A stretch of 64,000 bases of DNA from Shinisaurus crocodilurus (lineage: Eukaryota; Chordata; Lepidosauria; Squamata; Shinisauridae), in assembly GCA_021292165.1 (NCBI GenBank), contig CM037883.1, positions 8,316,434-8,380,433 of the forward strand, read 5' to 3'. The notes under the pieces are model-generated. The model was given only the letters and a program-made list of their open reading frames with translations, did no database searches and was not told the origin of the DNA. Positions 43,407-54,811 of this stretch are shown here, piece by piece (the first letter of the stretch is position 1; the number at the start of each line of letters is the position of its first letter). A program made the position numbers and the translations under genes.

Positions 43407-43807
43407 TTGTAAGAAGATACTCATCTCCAGTCATTTGCCTCCAGAATCTGATAATCAGAGGTATGCTGGCTAGCGATATGGCTGCCATTGTTCCATTGAT
43501 GGCTGCTATGCCTAATAGCCATGGGATAGCTCTATCCTTCATGCATTTGTGTCTTCTGCTTCTTCTTTTAACTAAGTAACCTAGTGGCCATCCTATCACC
43601 GCATCTTTTGGTGCTGAATCCTGTAATTTAATTGTGCATTGCATAAAGAAATACCTCCTCCTGGTTGTTGTGAGTCCACTCCCAATCAATTTCATTTAGA
43701 TTGAATTACTCTCAGTACTCATGCTTTGAGAGAGGGAGGGAGAGTAAATTTTCTCCATCTGCGCCATCTTATTCTGAATTCTATAAGCCTCTACCATGAT
43801 ATCTGCT
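43407..43807 (-). mobile_element. L3/CR1-like LINE 3' end fragment
   Basis: Minus frame IGSGLTTTRRRYFFMQCTIK then LQDSAPKDAVIGWPLGYLVK corresponds to FRTDKRKYFF...KLWNLLPQDVVMA of 22348-22844. The upstream part matches the EDMIEVYRIMH region with shifts. Inserted directly against the L2 3' end. Confidence 0.75.
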
Positions 43808-43859
43808 TAACTGCCTTTTGTTTTTCTAAACTAAACTTTTCTAAACTTACCCTCCTAAC

Positions 43860-44053
43860 TAGGAATGTTGGTGAAATTGGATTGGTTCACATTTTAATAT
43901 GAACTGATCCAATTCACACTTTCCAAACTAACATGCAAACTGGAATTCACTTTCTTTTTTTTGGTGGCACTTCTCTGAAAGTTGTGATGACTCTGAATAA
44001 AATAATAATTTTTAAAAATGAATACATATTAGGGGAAGGTACTTGCAAACACA

Positions 44054-44089
<36 letters not shown>

Positions 44090-44170
44090 TTTATTTATAC
44101 AGTTTGGAAGGGGCAAGTTGGGTAAATCCTGATCAAAAACAAACTGAAACAAATTTCTTACACATTCCTC
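43860..44170. mobile_element. Family T MITE with internal (CA)n
   Basis: TAGGAATGTTGGTGAAATTGG start, ACACATTCCT end, GGTAAATCCTGATCAAAAAC near the 3' end as in 5223-5605. A (CA)n microsatellite at 44059-44087 has expanded inside it. Confidence 0.6.
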
Positions 44171-44427
44171 ATGTACAGAGAAAGGGGCTGCACCTTTCTC
44201 TATGCACAGAAGGGGAACAGAATGATCGGGCCATGGAAGAAAACACCCTGTCTGTTCACTCCCATGCCTCTTTGCATGGAGAAAGAGTCGGCCCGTGTCT
44301 CTGTGCTCAGAGACAGAAACAGAGTGAACTGGCCAAAGTTACATAGGCAGATATCTCTGTTTTCCTTTCTGAACACAGAGAAATGGACACCCCTATTCTC
44401 TGTTCATGGTGAGATATGTGTATGTGT

Positions 44428-44431
<4 letters not shown>

Positions 44432-44472
<41 letters not shown>
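44432..44472. repeat. (CT)n microsatellite
   Basis: About twenty uninterrupted units. Confidence 0.95.
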
Positions 44473-44476
<4 letters not shown>

Positions 44477-44479
44477 GAA

Positions 44480-45755
44480 TATTGTGTATGTGTGCATTAA
44501 TGCTCTCTCTGTGTGCATTAATGCTGTGTGTGTGAATGCTGTATGTGTGTCTGTATGAATGGTGTGTATGAGAGAGAGAAAGGGAGTGGGGAGTGGGCTG
44601 GCCCCTCCCATTGTTGGCATGTGACACCCAACATGCATCCTGGATGCCAGTGGGAGGAAAAAGGTTCCTCACTCATGTTCTATCCCTAAAAATGCAAAAT
44701 ATCAAAGAGTTAATTATGTCAAAGCATCCATTGGATGACGGCTTCTTGGCTAATGCCACGCTTGATCCCACATGAAGATAAACTTGGTGTTTCTCTATGT
44801 ACCCACGAATATTTTCCATCCCCGGAGCCCATTTATTTTTCAGGATTATCTAGTTTCCTGGAAAGCTTAATTTGCAGGGTGATAAAATGAATGCCTTTTG
44901 TTTTTGAGCAGAGACTAAAAAGGGCATACTTGATCTCTGTCAAAACATTTCCCTCTCCCACTAGTCCTTCAGTGAATCAGGTTGAGTGATTGCTCAGGGG
45001 TTGCTGTTCCATTATGGATCATTCTGCAAGATAGTTTTTGGTGCATACTTACAAAAATAGAGAAGATTCAAGATCATGATGGATTTGGCCTTGTAATTGA
45101 ATCCCAGGGCTAACATTGAGAGTTACGTATGAGTGTTTTAGCACACACATTTCATCAACTCCTAATGCAAGGTGGAAAAAGTTCAAAACTGCTGAAAGTC
45201 ACCTTCTTTCTGGATGATACAATGAATTCCAGGGTTTAGTTTCCCTTCAAGTATGTTTGATCTATTCTCTCTGGGAATCGCTAAAGACAAATGACAGCAG
45301 TCCATCCTTCAACAAGATAAGGACAGATCTTTGGCTAATATTGTTGTTTGTGTGGCGCTCAGCAATAACCTCATCATTTTATATCATTCTTCTTCCATAA
45401 TGGTCCTCCATTGGGTTGTCAGTTTATATGCTATTTCTTTATTATTGAAATGAGTAGCTCTGCTCATTCCTAAAGCTCTGGGTTCAAGAATATAGAAGCA
45501 GTGGTGGTAGAAAGGGAATAACATTTTACTGAACACACGCAGTCTACAGAGAAAAACTAATGGTGAATTTTATGTAAGAATGTGGGCTTTTCGTGCCTTG
45601 TGAATGACAGAATGGTAACGTTGGTAACAAATAACTGATTAAATAACTTCTTGGGGTATCATACCCCTGGAAGTGTTTGTTTCTGGCATTATATATTTCC
45701 AGAACTGTGTTATAAAATAACTTTTTTATATTTTTATTTAAAAATATTTAGTAGT
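44480..45755. other. No recognised feature
   Basis: Begins with degenerate GTGTATG/AATGCTGTGTG repeats to 44575, then unrecognised sequence. Confidence 0.45.
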
Positions 45756-46125
45756 AGGCGATCACTCGTGACCGAGTAAGATTGTCTTCCAGGATAAAAT
45801 TACAAAAAGAAAATTATAAAAGGAGGAAATTCTAAAAACATGTGTAGACTCTAGCGATGGGTCCATAAGTGACTGTGGAGGCCAATTCTAGATCCACACA
45901 GCTTCCCACAGTGAGGACACAGGTTACCAGATAGAAGATGGTCCTGTAAAGGATTCGTTTGACGTGCTTTTCGCTTAGCACATTTCTCCCTTTCACCTTG
46001 CACTCAGGCTTCTTCAAAGTCCATGGAACCTTTGTGTAAAGCCAACCTCCATTTAGATCGTTCATGGGCCAGAGCTTCCCAGTTTTCAGTGTTTATATTG
46101 CATTTTTTTAGATTAGTCTTAAGCA
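45756..46125 (-). mobile_element. LINE 3' coding end with C-terminal C2H2 finger (copy 2)
   Basis: Minus strand: NWEALAHERSKWRLALHKGS and MDFEEA, one stop, VQGEREKCAKRKARQ, then CPHCGK...GLHSHLWTHR and a stop (45919-45851). The finger has C-x2-C-x12-H-x3-H spacing. The 3' end is GACAATCTTACTCGGTCACG, then AGTGATCGCC on minus. This copy keeps the 25 bases lost from copy 1 and so shows the linker in frame except for the stop. The two are close relatives. Confidence 0.75.
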
Positions 46126-46129
46126 GCTG

Positions 46130-46430
46130 ACATGAGGGATGGAGTTAAATGGCAAGAAAAAAAACAATGTTTTAGGGAGTCTTTCTGAGGATGTTTTTAT
46201 CCCACTCCCATTTCCATTCTAAACTCCCCCTTTCACACCAAAACTCTTATTTTATGAAAATTCTGCTCAGCCCTAATAATTGCTAAGAACACACATTGCT
46301 GAATGGACTCAGGCTGAGTGTTTTACCTGTCTCCCTTGCATTCAGGCAAGGGAAACAGCGCGGAGGGGGGGGGGAAAGAGAGGTAAAAACCATTGGTAGA
46401 TCTATGAGTTGGTCAAGTCATCTTTTTAAA
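46130..46430. other. No recognised feature
   Basis: Short unrecognised gap with a G run at 46362-46371. Confidence 0.4.
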
Positions 46431-46607
46431 GCCATCAAATCCTATGCATTTTTAGACATAAAAAGTCCTATATAACTCCCAATATCCCTCCAGCCAGGCA
46501 TGCTGGTTGGAGGGATATTGGGAGCTGTAGGACTTTTTCTGGCTGAAGCATGCTGGGAATTGTAGGACTTTTTCTTCCTGTCTAAACCTGCATAGGATTG
46601 TACCATC
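46431..46607. mobile_element. Palindromic MITE family H
   Basis: TCAAATCCTATGCATTTTTA and the inverse CTGCATAGGATTGTA bound arms reading AAAAAGTCCTA...AACTCCCA and GGGAATTGTAGGACTTTTTC. One arm is partly duplicated near 46520-46545. Complete copy with TAA duplication at 63344. Confidence 0.7.
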
Positions 46608-46646
46608 AGCCAGGGGTCAACTCCACACCTTGTCACATTCACTCAG

Positions 46647-47065
46647 TAGGAATGGGTGAACATGCTATGTTCTAGATCACTGAAGTTCTCTGAATTCTTC
46701 CTTGAAGTTTGTTTCACCTTGTTTGCATTCCTGAATGCAGCTTCCCCACCCCATGGGAAAAATGTGAATTTTTAAAAGTGTGCATACAAATGTTTTAAAA
46801 TATGCATTTTCCAATTCAAAAATGCAAATTTCTTCCATAGGCTAAAGATTTGGGGGGAAATGCCCATTTGCACATGCGTGACTGTGTGCACTTTTGGAAA
46901 GGTGCACTTTTGAACATGAATGCAAATCCAGGAACTTGCAAAAATGTCCTGAGATAGCATTCCTGCTTGTTTGCATGTTGGCATGATTTGCAAACAGCAA
47001 CAAAAGTCCCTTACATCCTCTGTGAAGAAGGACTTTTTGTCTGTCCTGAATCTACTGCCAATCAA
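46647..47065. mobile_element. Family T remnant joined to an L3/CR1 fragment
   Basis: TAGGAATGGGTGAACATG begins a family T copy with the GTGCATAC/AATGCAAATTT ladder. From about 46990 to 47065 the minus strand encodes IGSRFRTDKKSFFTED, the RFRTDKRKYFF block of the L3-like reverse transcriptase tail. Confidence 0.5.
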
Positions 47066-47341
47066 GGGGGAAAATATGGAAATGCATGTTGATCCTCTTG
47101 TTATGGCTATGATTATCCTCTTGCTATGATCCTCTTGCTATGACTGTAATATCTAAATCTATCTTTCGATTTGTCTTAAAGCACTTTTCAACATGAGTTG
47201 GATCCTTTCTTATATTAATGTTCTTTTGTCTCTGACCTTTCTCTAAGATGAATACAGTCATTCGCTCTGGCAGTCCAATAAATTAATACATAACAAAGTG
47301 ACATGGCTATTTAATGTGATTGTTTGTTTTAGTAAGCAATC

Positions 47342-47386
47342 GTGTGTGTGTGTGTGTGTGTGTGTATGTGCATGCATGCATGCATG
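47342..47386. repeat. (GT)n then (GCAT)n
   Basis: Eleven GT units and four GCAT units. Confidence 0.9.
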
Positions 47387-47399
47387 TACAAATCAGCTT

Positions 47400-47720
47400 T
47401 AAATATATTGTGGGCACTCGTTGCTTCTGAAATTGAGGCAATCCTACTTGATTGGATTACACGGATGAATTTTCCTAAGCATTAAATCCCAAAGAATCAG
47501 TCATTATCACCATTTAAAATGTAGCCTAGTTTTAAAAAAGAAAGAAGGAAAATATATTTTAGAAATTGTTCAGGCTGGATTTTCATAGAATATAAATATA
47601 TGAGTTTGCCAGAGCAGATAGCTTCTCATTTTGAGTCCATAGAATTCTATGGAATCCATCTAATATGACTGAATATACAGCCCAGCAAAGTTAGGGAAGG
47701 GAAAATCAGTGAATTCTATG
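47400..47720. other. No recognised feature
   Basis: AT-rich, unrecognised. Confidence 0.4.
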
Positions 47721-47721
47721 A

Positions 47722-47790
47722 ACATTTATTTATTTATTTATTTATTTATTGTATTTCTAGATCGCCCATCTAGCAGCGGGTAACCCGGCT
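47722..47790 (-). mobile_element. L2-like LINE or SINE 3' tail
   Basis: (ATTT)n next to GTATTTCTAGATCGCCCATC, the inverse of the GATGGGCGAT...AATAAATAAA tail seen at 23160-23238. Confidence 0.65.
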
Positions 47791-47993
47791 ATTCTTCAGA
47801 GTTCAGTTCATCTAGCTTCCATTTTTGTTTGTGACCTGCTGTTTCATTCATTCAAAGGGGGAAACTGCACCTTTTGAATGGGACAAGTGCAAATTTCTGT
47901 GCACATGTTTTCAAAAGTGTGCACTTTCCCCCCATTGACTAAAGTGTGAAAAAATGTATTTTTAATGCACATTTCAAAGTGTGCATTCCCCCC

Positions 47994-48006
47994 ATCTATC
48001 TATCTG

Positions 48007-48037
<31 letters not shown>
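47994..48037. repeat. (TATC)n microsatellite
   Basis: Eleven units with one TGTC variant. It lies inside a family T-like stretch (47790-48075) that has TGCGCATT-type ladder motifs but no clear ends. Confidence 0.9.
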
Positions 48038-48038
<1 letters not shown>

Positions 48039-48086
48039 CAAACACGACCAGAAGTTCAGGAATGTGCAAACATGTTTTTAAAGATA

Positions 48087-48175
48087 AGAATAGAAGAACA
48101 GGAGAAGAGCCATGCTGGATCAGACCAAGGGTCCATCTAGTCCAGCATTCTGTTCACACAGTGGCCAACCAGTTT
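48087..48175 (-). mobile_element. L3/CR1-like 3' end fragment
   Basis: AGAGCCATGCTGGATCAGAC, CAAGGGTCCATCTAGTCCAG and CACAGTGGCCAACCAG, inverse of the L3 terminus. Confidence 0.8.
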
Positions 48176-48307
48176 CTTTTGTTAAAGCACTCCCATTCAT
48201 GTTCATGTTCAGTGTTGCCCACACGGCAAGTTCAGATGATTTGCAAACTGAAATGAATTTCTTCTACACTGGGTCCCAGTGTTGGGAGAAAGGGAAGAGT
48301 GAGATAA

Positions 48308-48362
48308 TAATGATGATGATGATGATGATGATGATGCTGCTGCTGCTGCTGATGATGATGAT
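48308..48362. repeat. (ATG)n/(CTG)n compound microsatellite
   Basis: About ten ATG, five CTG, then four ATG units. Confidence 0.95.
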
Positions 48363-48454
48363 AATAGTAATCCCTAGTTGAACTTGTAGCATTACCAGGA
48401 ATCCTTGGATAGCTTTCAACAGCCCACCTTCGCTGATGCTGCCGTATTGAGTCT

Positions 48455-48595
48455 TAGGGTATAATCCTATGCATGTATAGACAGAAAAAAGTCCTACAGT
48501 TCCCAGACAGCCATGTGTGTTTAACCCAGATCCTCTGGAAGCTTGAGGGGTGGGGTTGGAGTGGGATAACTGACAGCCAATGGCTTTCACACAGT
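48455..48595 (+). mobile_element. Palindromic MITE family H, left half
   Basis: TAGGGTATAATCCTATGCAT then GACAGAAAAAAGTCCTACAG. The opposite arm is missing. Confidence 0.6.
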
Positions 48596-48599
48596 TATG

Positions 48600-49100
48600 A
48601 AGTTGTTACCCTAATCTTTCCTCCAGTATAAACGAAAACATATTTGGCTTCCAACACCATCTGCTCACCACCATTCCAAAATTAAAGTCCCTGTCTGCAT
48701 GCTCTTTCCTTCTGATGCCAAAAGAGAACAGGGGCTGTAGGAAAAGTGCAAATGCTTCTAACTACTGCCACCACTTTGAGTGGTTCAGAAGGCTTAACTA
48801 CGGCAGAGAGAGAAGGGCAATGGCCAGGCTATGTTCATAGTGACGGAGGCATCGTCAATCCTGCATCTTGGATTTGGAGGCATTTTTCATCTCACCCTCC
48901 CCCCCACAGGTTTATGAAATTGTGGCAGACAGCACATATGTTCCGAACACGAGCAATCTGTGGTATAAATTTACTACCAGCTTGACTGGGTTTGTGATTC
49001 TTTCTTTCACTGGGACTTTCTGAGAATGTTCAAAAGTCACACCAACACCTCTTGACAAGAGTATGCCCCTCCCCCATGCATAGCTGTGGCGGGGGGAGGG
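48600..49100. other. No recognised feature
   Basis: Unrecognised. Confidence 0.4.
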
Positions 49101-49104
49101 GAAT

Positions 49105-49853
49105 AATTTGTGCGCGAGGGAATGACGAGACAGACCACAATGGTCTGATTCATTACCCACCAATCAGGAGGCAGAGTGGGAGGGGCAGTAGAGCCGTTAT
49201 TAGGCTCGCACGCCTCTCTCTCTGCCTCCTTTCTGACGCGGCTCCCTCCCATCCCTGTTTGCAGTGTAGGTTGTGCTGGCCTGTTTCTAGGGGCGGAGTA
49301 GGAATTTTGGTTCATTGTCCTAATTGGCCGGGGGCAATGTTCGTGTTTTGCCTACTCTACACTGTATTTCAGGGTTTGGGTGCTTAGTGGCATTTTCAAT
49401 CACATTCGGTCACATTGGCGGTTAAGTGTGGGATTAGGCAGTTTTAGGGGCTTGGTGATCATCCTATGGCTGCTTCCAGGTGAGAGGCGTGCCCGAGGCT
49501 CCTTCCGCCGACTGCCTCATGGCTCGGTTTGGGGAGATAAGGCATGTCTCTGAGGACTTCCTTCCTCACCTGTAGCGGCACCTCACAGTCCGTATGAGGC
49601 TGACTGCAGGAAAGACCTTCCAGCACTGTGTGGTATTAAGAGAGGAGAGGATTATGATTGATGGTGTCACCCTCCTTGCTGGATGTTTCGCCCTACAGCA
49701 ATGGCGACTGGCTGATAGCTGGTGTAATTAGTACCCGCACTTTTCCTTTCGTAGATCTCCAACTGATGATTCAATAAATGTGGCTCATTAATTTTACCAC
49801 AATTTGTACCCTACAACTGTGTCTGAGTCGTTATTTCTCCTCTACGCGTGCAA
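49105..49853 (+). mobile_element. LTR-like element, family L (copy 2)
   Basis: Starts at or near TTTGTGCGCG and ends CGCGTGCAAA, inverted ends. Contains a CCAAT motif (CACCAATCAGGAGG), GGTGATCATCCTATGGCTGC shared with copy 1 at 35588, AATAAA at 49773-49778, and CTGTGTCTGAGTCGTTATTT shared with the end of copy 1. No coding capacity. AATAA/ATAAA flanks are too simple to count as a target duplication. Confidence 0.6.
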
Positions 49854-49922
49854 ATAAAAATAAATAAATAAAAATGAAACAGCAGAGGGAAGAAGCCATC
49901 AACTTAAGCCAAGTGGTGTTGC

Positions 49923-50030
49923 CAGTGGAGGTTGGTGACTCCACTGTCAGTGGGGGCTGCATATCCACCCCAGGTTTTCCTCTGAACTTTTAAGGGTCTA
50001 TCCAGGATCCCTGGAGAATCCTTTTCAGAG
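49923..50030 (+). mobile_element. hAT-type MITE family A, left half
   Basis: CAGTGGAGGTTGGTGACTCC, ACTGTCAGTGGGGGCTGCAT, ATCCACCCCAGGTTTTCC and CTGAACTTTTAAGG, the left arm of the second subfamily (compare 33035). Confidence 0.6.
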
Positions 50031-50079
50031 GACAATCTGGAGCCTCCTGAGCCATGGGGAACAAGCCACTTCAGAGGAC

Positions 50080-51070
50080 TGACCAAGAAGGTCCTGGGCC
50101 CTTGGGAGAGATGGCTTCAGTTCTTCCCTTTCCAACGGTGGAAAACCCTGCTTCTGAGTCAGCATGGGATGCAGAGCCATCACCCAGCCCCCGTGGATGC
50201 TGGTGCCTGAAGGTACAGGCTAAGGCCATGGCAGGGCGGAGTACCCACCACGTGCAGAAAAAGCCTCCTCAAGAGTAAAGGCCACCTCATCAGCAAGGAC
50301 CTCCTCACACTAGGACTATTGCCAGAGGGCCCGTGATGAACTGCAGCTGAGCCAGGGTGGGGCACTGGGTGCTCAGGATACATAAGCCTTCATTTCCAGA
50401 CCAGTCACTGCTGGAGTGACATCTTAGTACAGGCCTGTGGCTCATGCTGGCTCAGCTTCTCTGAGCGTGGAAAGCTAAGCAGGGTCAGGCCTGGTTATTA
50501 CTTGGATGGGAGAACCCTCCTCTAGTTTTCTGCATTGAGCAGGGGGTTGGACTTGTAGACTCCTTCCAACTCTATGATCTATGAATATATGAATCTACCT
50601 TGCAGTCTAGCTTTCCTGGCCTTGTTTGCCACTTGGACTGATCTTCCATGCTGCTGACCCCTAGACTCCTGCAAACCCTGTACTTTTTTGGACTGCACAG
50701 CTGTGTTTGACCTTGTCTTCACCCCAGACACTGTTCCTGAGTCACTTCCTGCTTGACTAGTAGCCATATGTTTCTGACCTCTGCCTACTTTTGACTTTGC
50801 TAAATGGATTTGCCCCTAGTTTGCCCCCAGAGTGCTGAGCCTGACCAAGCCATAACAGGACAGAAGGGGGTAAGCTTTCCCAAGAGGAAATGGTGCATGT
50901 GTGTGCTTGTGCAGAGGGTGGACAGAGAGGAGAGAGAAGGAGCAAGGAGATAATCCAGCTGCAAGATTCCCTCCTTGAGCATGGGTGTTTCTCTGGGCAG
51001 CCTCATTGCCTGAGAAGGGAGAGCTTTGAAGGTGCAGATCTGGCTGGTTGACAACCAGTCCAATCCCTGC
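50080..51070 (+). mobile_element. Possible degenerate LTR retroelement sequence hosting a SINE
   Basis: C/T-rich text such as CTGCTGACCCCTAGACTCCTG, TTCCTGAGTCACTTCCTGC and GCCTGACCAAGCCATAACAG resembles the degenerate LTRs and spacers of squamate Gypsy-type elements. I cannot name a boundary or a coding block. The 5S-CR1 SINE at 50427-50594 sits inside it. Confidence 0.25.
50427..50594 (+). mobile_element. 5S-rRNA-headed SINE with CR1 tail
   Basis: Near-identical to 34658-34835 through GTACAGGCCTGTGGCTCATG, GAAAGCTAAGCAGGGTCAGG and TTACTTGGATGGGAGA. A short deletion removes part of the CR1 tail (GGACTTGTAGACTCC). Ends in ATGAATATATGAATC. Confidence 0.92.
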
Positions 51071-51079
51071 CTTCAAGGA

Positions 51080-51595
51080 ACCACCCATGTTGCATCCCTC
51101 CACTGGCAACAAGATTATCCCCACTCTGGACAGCCTCCCCAAGTTTGAAGCCCCCCCCCCACACGAGAGCTTTGAAAATTCCTCCTATCCAAAGACAGGA
51201 GCAACATTTTGTTGTGGGACCCTGTCTGTGTCATGTAAAGTGCAATAGTAAAACATTACAAGGATTTACAAACTGAAGGCAGCTGCTAAAACAGAAACAA
51301 GACCATTCAGAGGAAGCACTAGAAATGGGAAACTGCTTAAATGTTCAAACAAGAACAACAAGGATCTTGCTAATTTTTAATAGCCTGTGAAAAGATAACA
51401 CCCCTCCCCCTGTGCCTCGATGGTAATAATGAGGCTGCCAGAAAGTTATCTTGGGGGAGGGCTTTCTAGATAGGGATATCAGAGAACTCTGCAAGACTGC
51501 AATGGACTCAAATGAGTTCAGCTTTCTATGAATCTGACTTGCGGATTCTGAAGTATACCAGGTTTTCCTGAGTTGCACAGGTTCCAGGGACTTGT
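51080..51595. other. No recognised feature
   Basis: Unrecognised. Confidence 0.4.
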
Positions 51596-51599
51596 GGAC

Positions 51600-51965
51600 C
51601 ATAGAAACATAGAAAAGTAGAGTTGGAAGGGGCCTACAAGGCCATCGAGTCCAACCCCCCGCTCAATGCAGGAATCCAGGTCAAAGCATCCCTGACAGAT
51701 GGCTGTCCAGCTTCACTTTGAATGCCTCCAGAGTGGGAGAGCTCACCACCTCCCTAGGTAGTTGATTCCATTGTCTTATTGCTCTGACAGTCAGGAAATT
51801 TTTCCTGATGTTTAGGTGGAATCTGGGTTCCTGTAACTTGAGCCCATTATTCCGTGTCCTGCAAACTGGGATGATCAAGAAGAGATCCTGACCCTCCTCT
51901 GTGTGACAACCCTTCAAGTACTGGAAGAGTGCGATCATATCTCCCCTCAATCTCCTCTTCTTTCT
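51600..51965 (-). mobile_element. CR1 LINE 3' end with reverse transcriptase C-terminal remnant
   Basis: The minus frame 51950-51681 reads MRGDMIALFQYLKGCHTEEG, then FLIIPVCRTRNNGLKLQEPR, then FHLNIRKNFLTVRAIRQWNQ and LPREVVSSPTLEAFK, the standard CR1 C-terminal block (RRGDMI, RTRG, WN-LP-EVV). The 3' end TTGGACTCGATGGCCTTGTA and the tail of ATGTTTCTATG type is the same end that the 5S SINE carries. Truncated, not active. Confidence 0.9.
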
Positions 51966-51994
51966 TACTTGGTCATAGAAAAATATGGAAAAGT

Positions 51995-52121
51995 ATTGTC
52001 AGCACTGACTGGCTCTCCAGGGTTTCAGGCAGGAGTTTTTCCAGCTCAGCTGGAAATGCCAAGGATCGAACCTGGGCCTTCTGCATGAAAAGCATGTGCT
52101 CTACCACTGAGCTACAGGCCC
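51995..52121 (-). mobile_element. tRNA-Ala-derived SINE
   Basis: Minus strand: GGGCCTGTAGCTCAGTGGTA, GAGCACATGCTTTTCATGCA, CAGGTTCGATCCTTGGCATT, then GAGAGCCAGTCAGTGCTGAC. The A and B boxes are almost intact. It sits next to the CR1 end. Confidence 0.8.
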
Positions 52122-52129
52122 TTCCTTCA

Positions 52130-53310
52130 ACCACACTAGCTCTCCACCATTGTGCTCTGAATGTGCATGCATTGCTGGAAATTGCTCCCTCCTTATCTTG
52201 TTTCATGTTTTACTGAAGTGGGGAGAATGGAATTCTATAACCAAACATAACACTCTTGTGTTGAATGGAGATGGGCTGTACTTGAGGCAGTGGAAGATGG
52301 CAGACCATGCAACCAGTTGTACTTTTCAAGTCCCTTGGAAAGCTACTGCAAAACCATTACAAAAACAAAGGTAGACCTGGTTAATCTCTGTTTATTTGTT
52401 TGTTTGTTTTCCTATTTGCCTGGGTAAACAGTAGGGGTAGGATTTCGTCTGTATATTCTGAACTATCTCCCTGGGTTTGTTTGAAGAATACACACATAGG
52501 ATGTGCCCAATTACATCACCAATCTTGGCAAAGCTATTTAAAGATGCTTAAATGTGACAAATGGAATATCAGCAGCTTTGAAAGCAGGCAAACTTGTTTT
52601 CATATACATGCAAATCTATGGTGGAAGTCACCTTTTATTCCTTGCCAGGGGAAAAAAAGATGAGAAAAAATTATTTACAGTATATTACTTATTGTATGGA
52701 AGAAAGCAAAATACCTGTTACTGTTATGAATAATTCATCTTTATACACACTTTGGTAGAAAGAGAGCTCTTAGAACCTTGGATGTGTGTTTATAGTGCTG
52801 TAATTCTATTATCTCTTTGGTGTTTTTTTTTTTTTTAATCATTAATGGTGTTATGGCTTACAGCCAAGCAAATAACATGAATTTGATCTTTCAATCCAAA
52901 CTGTAACTACATGGTTTAACAATTATTATTTTTTTTAAAAAAGTGGAAACATGCAATGACTGGAGGGATAATCTTTAAGCAACGTGCTTTCTCTCCTTCC
53001 TGATGACACATCGGTGTAGAACATCAGATAATTAAAGCAAATTACACTTGTCTCTGCAAGCAGTTGGTTTTTTTTTGTTGGTTTTTACTTTTTTGCTGAG
53101 CAGTGGAATTCATGCGTGTGCTTGCAGAATCTTACATGAAGGTCAGCATGACCGCCAATGTTCTTGAACACAAGTAAAGCCATTAAGATTACCATTATAC
53201 TTAGACTTAAGCAATTGTCTATTATAGATGGTCTGGACAGTGATGGTAGATCTAGAACCTCTTCGGCTGTGGCATCTTGACACTGGGGTTACTTGCCATT
53301 AAAATTATGG
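52130..53310. other. No recognised feature
   Basis: Unique AT-rich DNA with poly(T) at 52826-52837 and other short runs. Confidence 0.45.
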
Positions 53311-53318
53311 TTAACCTG

Positions 53319-53376
53319 TTATTGTTATTGTTATTATTGTTGTTGTGGTGATGATGATGATGATGATGATGATGAT
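53319..53376. repeat. (TTA/TTG)n then (ATG)n
   Basis: Degenerate TTATTG units followed by nine ATG units. Confidence 0.9.
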
Positions 53377-53456
53377 TGCTTTCTGTGCTCTGGGAGGGTC
53401 AAGGGTTAATGATTTAGGCTACTGTGATATTATTATATTGAAACCTAGCATGTGTA

Positions 53457-53598
53457 TAGAGCAGGAATGGGGGACTTTTTTCTGTTTCAGAGTTGCATTC
53501 CCTCAGGTCCAATCTGTCGGGGGGGGGCATGTTTGCAGTGGGTGGAGCCAAATCCAGTGGTTGGTGGGGACATCACCCAACTTGGGGCAGGGCCACAC
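53457..53598. mobile_element. hAT-type MITE fragment
   Basis: GCAGGAATGGGGGACTTTTT, GGGTGGAGCCAAATCCAGTG and GGTGGGGACATCACC resemble the left part of 37563-37931. The right terminus is lost to the adjacent TTTC array. Confidence 0.45.
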
Positions 53599-53599
53599 C

Positions 53600-53602
53600 T
53601 TT

Positions 53603-53645
<43 letters not shown>
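53600..53645. repeat. (TTTC)n microsatellite
   Basis: Eleven uninterrupted units. Confidence 0.95.
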
Positions 53646-53673
53646 GCTACCCCCTTCTCTCTCTTCCTCCTTA

Positions 53674-53732
53674 CTACAGAGTAAGTCCAATCAGACTCAA
53701 TGGGGATTACTTCTAAATAAGCATGCTTATGA
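53674..53732. mobile_element. Family G' fragment
   Basis: AGAGTAAGTCCAATCAGACT then CAATGGGGATTACTTCTAAATAAGCATG matches the centre and right arm of 31587-31675. Confidence 0.55.
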
Positions 53733-53739
53733 TTCTGGC

Positions 53740-54425
53740 ACACATCATCTCTCTCTCTCTTATTTAATGCTATTCATAGATTTGTGGAGTCCTAACAATT
53801 AGAGCTCAGCCTAGTCCTGCAGAGATGAAGATGCAGAAATGTTCTGAATACTTTGAAATTCGTATAAAATCTATGAGATCAGAGGTGCTCCATTAAAAAC
53901 AGCAACAACATATTGTGGTTATACAGACAGTTTTCTTTGTGGGAAGATGTGGTCAAAAAAAGCAAGTCAACATTTTTGTTTCATTTCTATTGAGATTTCC
54001 CTTAGGGAAATATTTTCAGAATGCACACCAAATGTGTCTGCTGTTATTAAAGTCATTAAGTAGCCTGTGGAGTTTTAGGAGAAGATGAACTTCATTTCTC
54101 TTGGTCAATGGCCAAGCAAAGCAGACACCTTCTTCTTCTTTTACAGATGCTATAACCGCCTCACTATTTCCTATTCCGAAATCTGGCTGTTAAATTCCTT
54201 TATTACAAACAGAGTCACACAGCTTCATGGGAATGATTTAATGCCCATCTTTACACACTCTTCTCATACACACATGCATGCACGCACGCACGCACGCATG
54301 CACACACTTTCATGTTACTCTGTTATGTGTTCAGCTGGGTCTACATGCAGCAGAATGATATGGAAATCGGTGGGGGGGGGAGGATCCTGAGATAGTAATA
54401 TGGACTATAAGTGCTGGATGCCATT
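53740..54425. other. No recognised feature; (ACGC)n patch
   Basis: Unrecognised apart from ATGC/ACGC units at 54271-54306 and a G run at 54371-54379. Confidence 0.45.
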
Positions 54426-54429
54426 TATT

Positions 54430-54800
54430 TAAAGTTTGTTTGTTTGTTTACTTACTGTACTGCCCAATAGGAGATGTTCACTGGGCAGCGCACGATACAT
54501 CAAAATATATGGTACAATTATTAAAACAAAAAATAAAAATAGCACAGAATAAATCAAAAATAAAACCAGCAGCAAAGAATGAAACCATTATAGCATCATC
54601 AAACCAGATTAAAATCAGCAGCAGAATAAAGTCCTGAAAGCACTAAGAGCCAATCTTAAAATGACTGAGAGAACAAACATGCCTGGTGCCCAAAACAGTA
54701 TAATATAGGGACCAGGTGAACCGCTCTGGGGAGAGCATTCCACAAATGGGGTGCCCTTCAGAAATGTTTCCATTTTTGAGTGCTCCACTACATAAAAATC
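54430..54800 (-). mobile_element. L2-like LINE 3' end
   Basis: Minus strand: TGGAATGCTCTCCCCAGAGC (WNALPxS region, damaged), a T-rich untranslated stretch, CACGATACATC-type block (GATGTATCGTGCGCTGCCC), ending AGTAAGTAAACAAACAAAC. Same plan as other L2 tails here. Confidence 0.6.
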
Positions 54801-54811
54801 TCCCTGAAATT

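Noticed and set aside
48264..48590. Frames rich in methionine or isoleucine around 48308-48362
   Set aside because: They are translations of an ATG microsatellite.
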